This document shows positions 61,151 through 64,000 of a stretch of DNA of 64,000 nt, piece by piece (positions within the stretch are counted from its first letter, which is position 1; each line of letters begins with the position of its first letter). The stretch comes from Luteibacter mycovicinus. Its GTDB lineage: Bacteria; Pseudomonadota; Gammaproteobacteria; Xanthomonadales; Rhodanobacteraceae. Below the pieces are notes generated by a model. It searched no databases. It was not told the origin of the DNA and worked only from the letters and a program-made list of their open reading frames with translations. The translations under genes were made by a program, and so were the position numbers. The stretch lies in NCBI RefSeq assembly GCF_000745235.1, contig NZ_JQNL01000001.1, positions 1,302,001 through 1,366,000 of the forward strand, read 5' to 3'.

Positions 61151-62155
61151 TCAGTTACCCGTGCGGCGTGCGCGCTCGGCGTTTTCCTGATCCATCGCCT
61201 TCAGCGGCGTGTCGGTCGGGCAGCCCTCCTTGACCCGCTCGTCGGCACGGTACGCGGCGATGCATTCGGCTTCCGTGCGCTGAGGCGGCGCGCCCGGCAG
61301 ATCCTTTACCAGCGGTGCATTAGCCATGTTCAGGCGTGTGTCGCCGTCCTTATGCGCGGCCTTCGAGGGGTCCTCGCCACCGCAGCCCACCGGCAGCACG
61401 AACAAGACCGTGGAGCAGTTCACCCGCGTACCGTGACCGAGGTCGATGGTCTTCTTCACCGTGGTCTTCTCGATGACGCGGCGCATGCCCTGACTGACCA
61501 CGTTCTCGTCGCGCGGTGCCCAGTCCTTCTCGAAGCGGGTCTGCGTGTAGGTGACCGTGGTCTTGTGCGACATCACGCTTGTGTTATCCGTCGGCCGGGG
61601 GGGCGTGTAGTCCGAGCCCGCCGGGTTCGCACCGGTCTTCGGCAGGGCAATCGAGCCGTCGGTGCCGAACAGGTTGGGCGCGGGCCGCGCATCGGAAGGC
61701 GTCGCGGCGGGCGCAGTGTCGGCTGACGGCGGTGCCTCCGGCTTCTTTTTCGGCGGCGGCTCGGGACGGGTAGCCTCCGGAGAGCGGACTTTCGGCGGCG
61801 GTTCGTTTACCGGCGGCGGCGGAGGTGCCTCCACCGCGGGCGCCGGCGCGGTCGGCTCGATGAAGCGCACCTCGAGTACGTCAGCCTTGTCCTGGGGGAC
61901 GAAGAAGCCGACCTGGACCCGCGGTTCCATCTCGTAGCGGATGACCAGAATCAGCAGGACGTGGAAGACCAGGACCGCGGCAAGCGCCAGGATGAAACGC
62001 ACCCGGTTCCGCGGCGGCGGCTGCCGTCGCATAGCCCTGAGGACGGCGAGCGTCTCCGGGTCCAGCGGCACCAGCCCATGCAGGCGCGACGACGCCTCCG
62101 GCTCCAGCCGGTGGGTGTCGACGAACGGCGGTGGCGCCTTGCCGGGGTATTGCAC
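61151..62155 (-). CDS. Membrane-anchored Pro-rich protein with C-terminal cysteine domain, copy B (TonB-like)
   Basis: 334 residues from a GTG at 62153-62155. TM helix about 52-71 (FILALAAVLVFHVLLILVIRY), FFVPQDKADVLEVRFIEPTAP, a short Pro-rich linker with PPPKKKPEAPP, then TYTQTRFEKDWAPRDE, EKTTVKKTIDLGHGTRVNC, GCGGEDPSKA and CIAAYRADERVKEGC, a C-x13-C pair as in copy A. The shared pattern TRF..xW.P..E...EKTTVK...L..GxRxNC defines an uncharacterised domain. It is 58 bases upstream of copy A on the same strand and divergent from fusA2. No exbB/exbD nearby. Confidence 0.7.
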   Translation of the reverse strand: MQYPGKAPPPFVDTHRLEPEASSRLHGLVPLDPETLAVLRAMRRQPPPRNRVRFILALAAVLVFHVLLILVIRYEMEPRVQVGFFVPQDKADVLEVRFIEPTAPAPAVEAPPPPPVNEPPPKVRSPEATRPEPPPKKKPEAPPSADTAPAATPSDARPAPNLFGTDGSIALPKTGANPAGSDYTPPRPTDNTSVMSHKTTVTYTQTRFEKDWAPRDENVVSQGMRRVIEKTTVKKTIDLGHGTRVNCSTVLFVLPVGCGGEDPSKAAHKDGDTRLNMANAPLVKDLPGAPPQRTEAECIAAYRADERVKEGCPTDTPLKAMDQENAERARRTGN

Positions 62156-62338
62156 GCGGGGAAATATCCCTTGGGCTCGATGAAAAGTCGCAAATGTTAG
62201 CGGGGTACTGCTGAGTGCAACGTAAGCCCGGGCTTCAGACCGCGCGGCGCCCGGAAGATTCCCCTTGATTCTTCATCCCGGGAGGAGAAGGCTAGCGGTC
62301 TGGGGGGATCCTTCGTGTCACTGAAGGAGGGTCGCATC

Positions 62339-64000
62339 GTGTCCCAATCCACGGAACGCATCCGCAGCCTCGCCCTCGCCGGACACGCCGGCGCCGGCAA
62401 GACCACCCTGTTCGAAGCCATGCTCCACGCCGGCGGCGCATTGACCGCCATGGGCAGCGTGGAGCGAGGCAGTACCGTTTCCGACACCGATCCGATGGAG
62501 AAAGCGCGCGGGCATTCGATCGATGCCTCGATCGCCTCCATCGAGCGTAACGGCTATCGCATCCATCTGCTGGACACCCCCGGCTACGCCGACTTTCGAG
62601 GCCCGGCACTCGCGGCGCTCGCCGCCGCCGACACGGTAGCGATCGTCGTCAACGCGGCCAACGGCATCGAACACGGCACCCGGGCCATGATGAATTACGC
62701 GAAGGAGCGTCGGCTCGCACGCATCATCGTGGTCAATCGCATCGACGCCGAGGGCGCGGACCTCGCTCTGCTGGTGGACGATCTGCGTAACGAATTCGGG
62801 AACGAATGCCTTCCCCTCAACCTTCCCGCATCGCAGGGACATATCGTGCGCGACGCCTTTTTCCAGACGACGGGAGATACGGATTTCTCGTCACCCGGGG
62901 AGGCACACCAGCGCATCATCGATCAGGTGGTCGAGATCGACGACGACGTGATGGCGCACTATCTCGACGCGGGCGAGTCGGCGTTGAGCGCGACGGAAAT
63001 GCGTGGCGCGTTCGAGCACTGTCTCCGCGACGGTCATCTGGTGCCCATCGTATTCACCGGTGCGCGCGACGGTATCGGCGTGAGTGAACTGCTGGAGATC
63101 GTGGAGCGTATTCTGCCCTGTCCCGGTGAAACGAATCCTCCCCCCTTCCATGACGACGCCGGCACGCGTTTCGAGGTGGCCGCCGATGCCGGAGGCCATG
63201 TGGTCGCCGACGTGTTCAAGATCATCAACGATCCCTTCGTCGGCAAGCTCGGCGTTTTTCGCGTCTGGCAGGGAACGGTGCGCCGGGATTCGCAACTGCT
63301 CGTCGACGACGGACGCAAGCCGTTCAAGGTGGCGCATCTGTTCCGCCTGAAGGGGCGTGAACATGTCGAAGTGGACGAAGCCCTGCCCGGTGACATTGCC
63401 GCGGTGGCGAAGGTCGAGGACATCCACTTCGACGCCGTGTTGCATGATGCCGCGGACGAAGCGGGCATCCATCTCGATGCGGCGCCGTTCCCGTCACCCA
63501 TGTTCGGACTGGCGATCGAACCGGCACATAAGGGGCAGGAACAGAAACTGTCGCAGGCACTGGCGAGGCTCGCGGAAGAAGACCCCTGCTTCCGCGTCGA
63601 ACATCACAAGGAGCTGAATGAGACCGTGGTGCGAGGTCTGTCAGACCTGCACCTGAAACTCATGATCGAACGGATGAAGTCGCGATATGACATCGACGTC
63701 GTTACGCACCCGCCGCGCATCGCCTACCGCGAGACCATCGGCGTGCGTGCCGAGGGCCATCATCGGCACAAAAAGCAGACCGGCGGCGCGGGACAGTTCG
63801 GCGAAGTATTTCTGCGCGTGGAGCCGCTGGAGCGCGGCATGGGTTTTATCTTCGCGGATGAGACCAGGGGCGGCGTCATCCCGAACCAGTTCATCCCCGC
63901 GATCGAGAAAGGTGTGCGTCAGGCGCTGGAAATCGGAGCGGTGGCGGGCTACCCGATGCAGGACCTGCGTGTGACGGTTTATGACGGCAAGCATCACCCG
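62339..64000 (+). CDS. Elongation factor G, second (EF-G II-type) paralogue, 3' end cut by window
   Basis: At least 554 residues visible, GTG start at 62339 with AAGGAGG 8 bases ahead. GTPase motifs: AGHAGAGKTT (G1), DTPGYADF (G3), VVNRIDAE (G4, with R replacing the usual K of NKxD). RGHSIDASIAS replaces the RGITI switch of canonical EF-G, placing it in the divergent group found beside true EF-G in many bacteria. Domain II (DVFKIINDPFVGKLGVFRVWQG) and domain III/IV (KKQTGGAGQFGEVFLRVEPL) are intact. Role (recycling, translocation or stress) cannot be decided. Divergent from copy B across 183 bases. Confidence 0.85.
   Translation, partial: MSQSTERIRSLALAGHAGAGKTTLFEAMLHAGGALTAMGSVERGSTVSDTDPMEKARGHSIDASIASIERNGYRIHLLDTPGYADFRGPALAALAAADTVAIVVNAANGIEHGTRAMMNYAKERRLARIIVVNRIDAEGADLALLVDDLRNEFGNECLPLNLPASQGHIVRDAFFQTTGDTDFSSPGEAHQRIIDQVVEIDDDVMAHYLDAGESALSATEMRGAFEHCLRDGHLVPIVFTGARDGIGVSELLEIVERILPCPGETNPPPFHDDAGTRFEVAADAGGHVVADVFKIINDPFVGKLGVFRVWQGTVRRDSQLLVDDGRKPFKVAHLFRLKGREHVEVDEALPGDIAAVAKVEDIHFDAVLHDAADEAGIHLDAAPFPSPMFGLAIEPAHKGQEQKLSQALARLAEEDPCFRVEHHKELNETVVRGLSDLHLKLMIERMKSRYDIDVVTHPPRIAYRETIGVRAEGHHRHKKQTGGAGQFGEVFLRVEPLERGMGFIFADETRGGVIPNQFIPAIEKGVRQALEIGAVAGYPMQDLRVTVYDGKHHP

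Noticed and set aside
59503-61233. 576-codon plus-strand Arg/Gly-rich frame
   Set aside because: Mirror of the proline-rich linker of the TonB-like gene; proline codons read as Arg/Gly on the other strand.

Overview
The window is a compact, gene-dense, high-G+C stretch of a gammaproteobacterial chromosome, most likely from the Xanthomonadales (Rhodanobacteraceae such as Luteibacter or Dyella; the genus is inference). The best indicators are the MurL/MurD2 route to D-glutamate in peptidoglycan, first described in Xanthomonas; a fused aspartate kinase/diaminopimelate decarboxylase; the order glyA-nrdR-ribD-ribE-rib-ribH-nusB-thiL-pgpA; and GTAG-type REP palindromes. No rRNA, tRNA, CRISPR array, transposase or prophage block was seen. 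Almost everything is chromosomal core, with a few accessory patches.

Layout. 1-4222: tgt-yajC-secD-secF on the minus strand (tRNA queuosine insertion plus the Sec accessory complex; secF runs off the left edge). 4442-5874: a FliK-like protein overlapping a small FlhB-C-like protein. 5911-11208: lysine/DAP and cell-wall operon, lysA-type fusion, then murL, then murD2. 11340-17688: plus-strand permease, an isoquinoline-oxidoreductase-like molybdoenzyme pair (iorA/iorB, Tat-exported), a methyltransferase and an intracellular PHB depolymerase. 17733-20407: an ion-transporter-family permease, a DUF4097 repeat protein and a Gly/His-rich exported protein. 20495-24216: five genes with successive 4-base overlaps (gspN, an inositol-phosphatase relative, nudE, cysQ, mazG). 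24274-28822: bioA, a low-G+C divergent amidase, a DsbA-fold isomerase and rsmE. 28823-29138: a gene-free block made of two related hairpin elements.

29139-39539: all minus strand, the nucleotide/cofactor supercluster glyA, nrdR, ribD, a Gfo/Idh oxidoreductase, then an FMN riboswitch with a terminator controlling ribE, a ribBA-type gene whose GTP cyclohydrolase half has lost its zinc cysteines, an ldcA-like gene, ribH, nusB, thiL, pgpA and an aldo/keto reductase. 39754-41930: two convergent, related metzincin-like exported proteases. 42188-45454: ettA, a REP, a dyad operator candidate, pyrF, and an XRE-type regulator followed by a second copy of the same palindrome. 45455-52263: def, a CstA/BtsT-type carrier with its small YbdD partner, a FadR-type regulator divergent from galM, a drug/metabolite exporter and a glycosyltransferase. 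52280-58381: purL, dsbC-xerD and a small hypothetical gene. 58599-64000: an RDD membrane protein, two neighbouring TonB-like anchored proteins sharing an uncharacterised cysteine domain, and a divergent second EF-G running off the right edge.

Most functional calls are secure. The less explained material is the metzincin pair, the TonB-like cysteine-domain pair, the palindrome/XRE/pyrF arrangement, the structured repeats at 28879-29134 and the low-G+C amidase.
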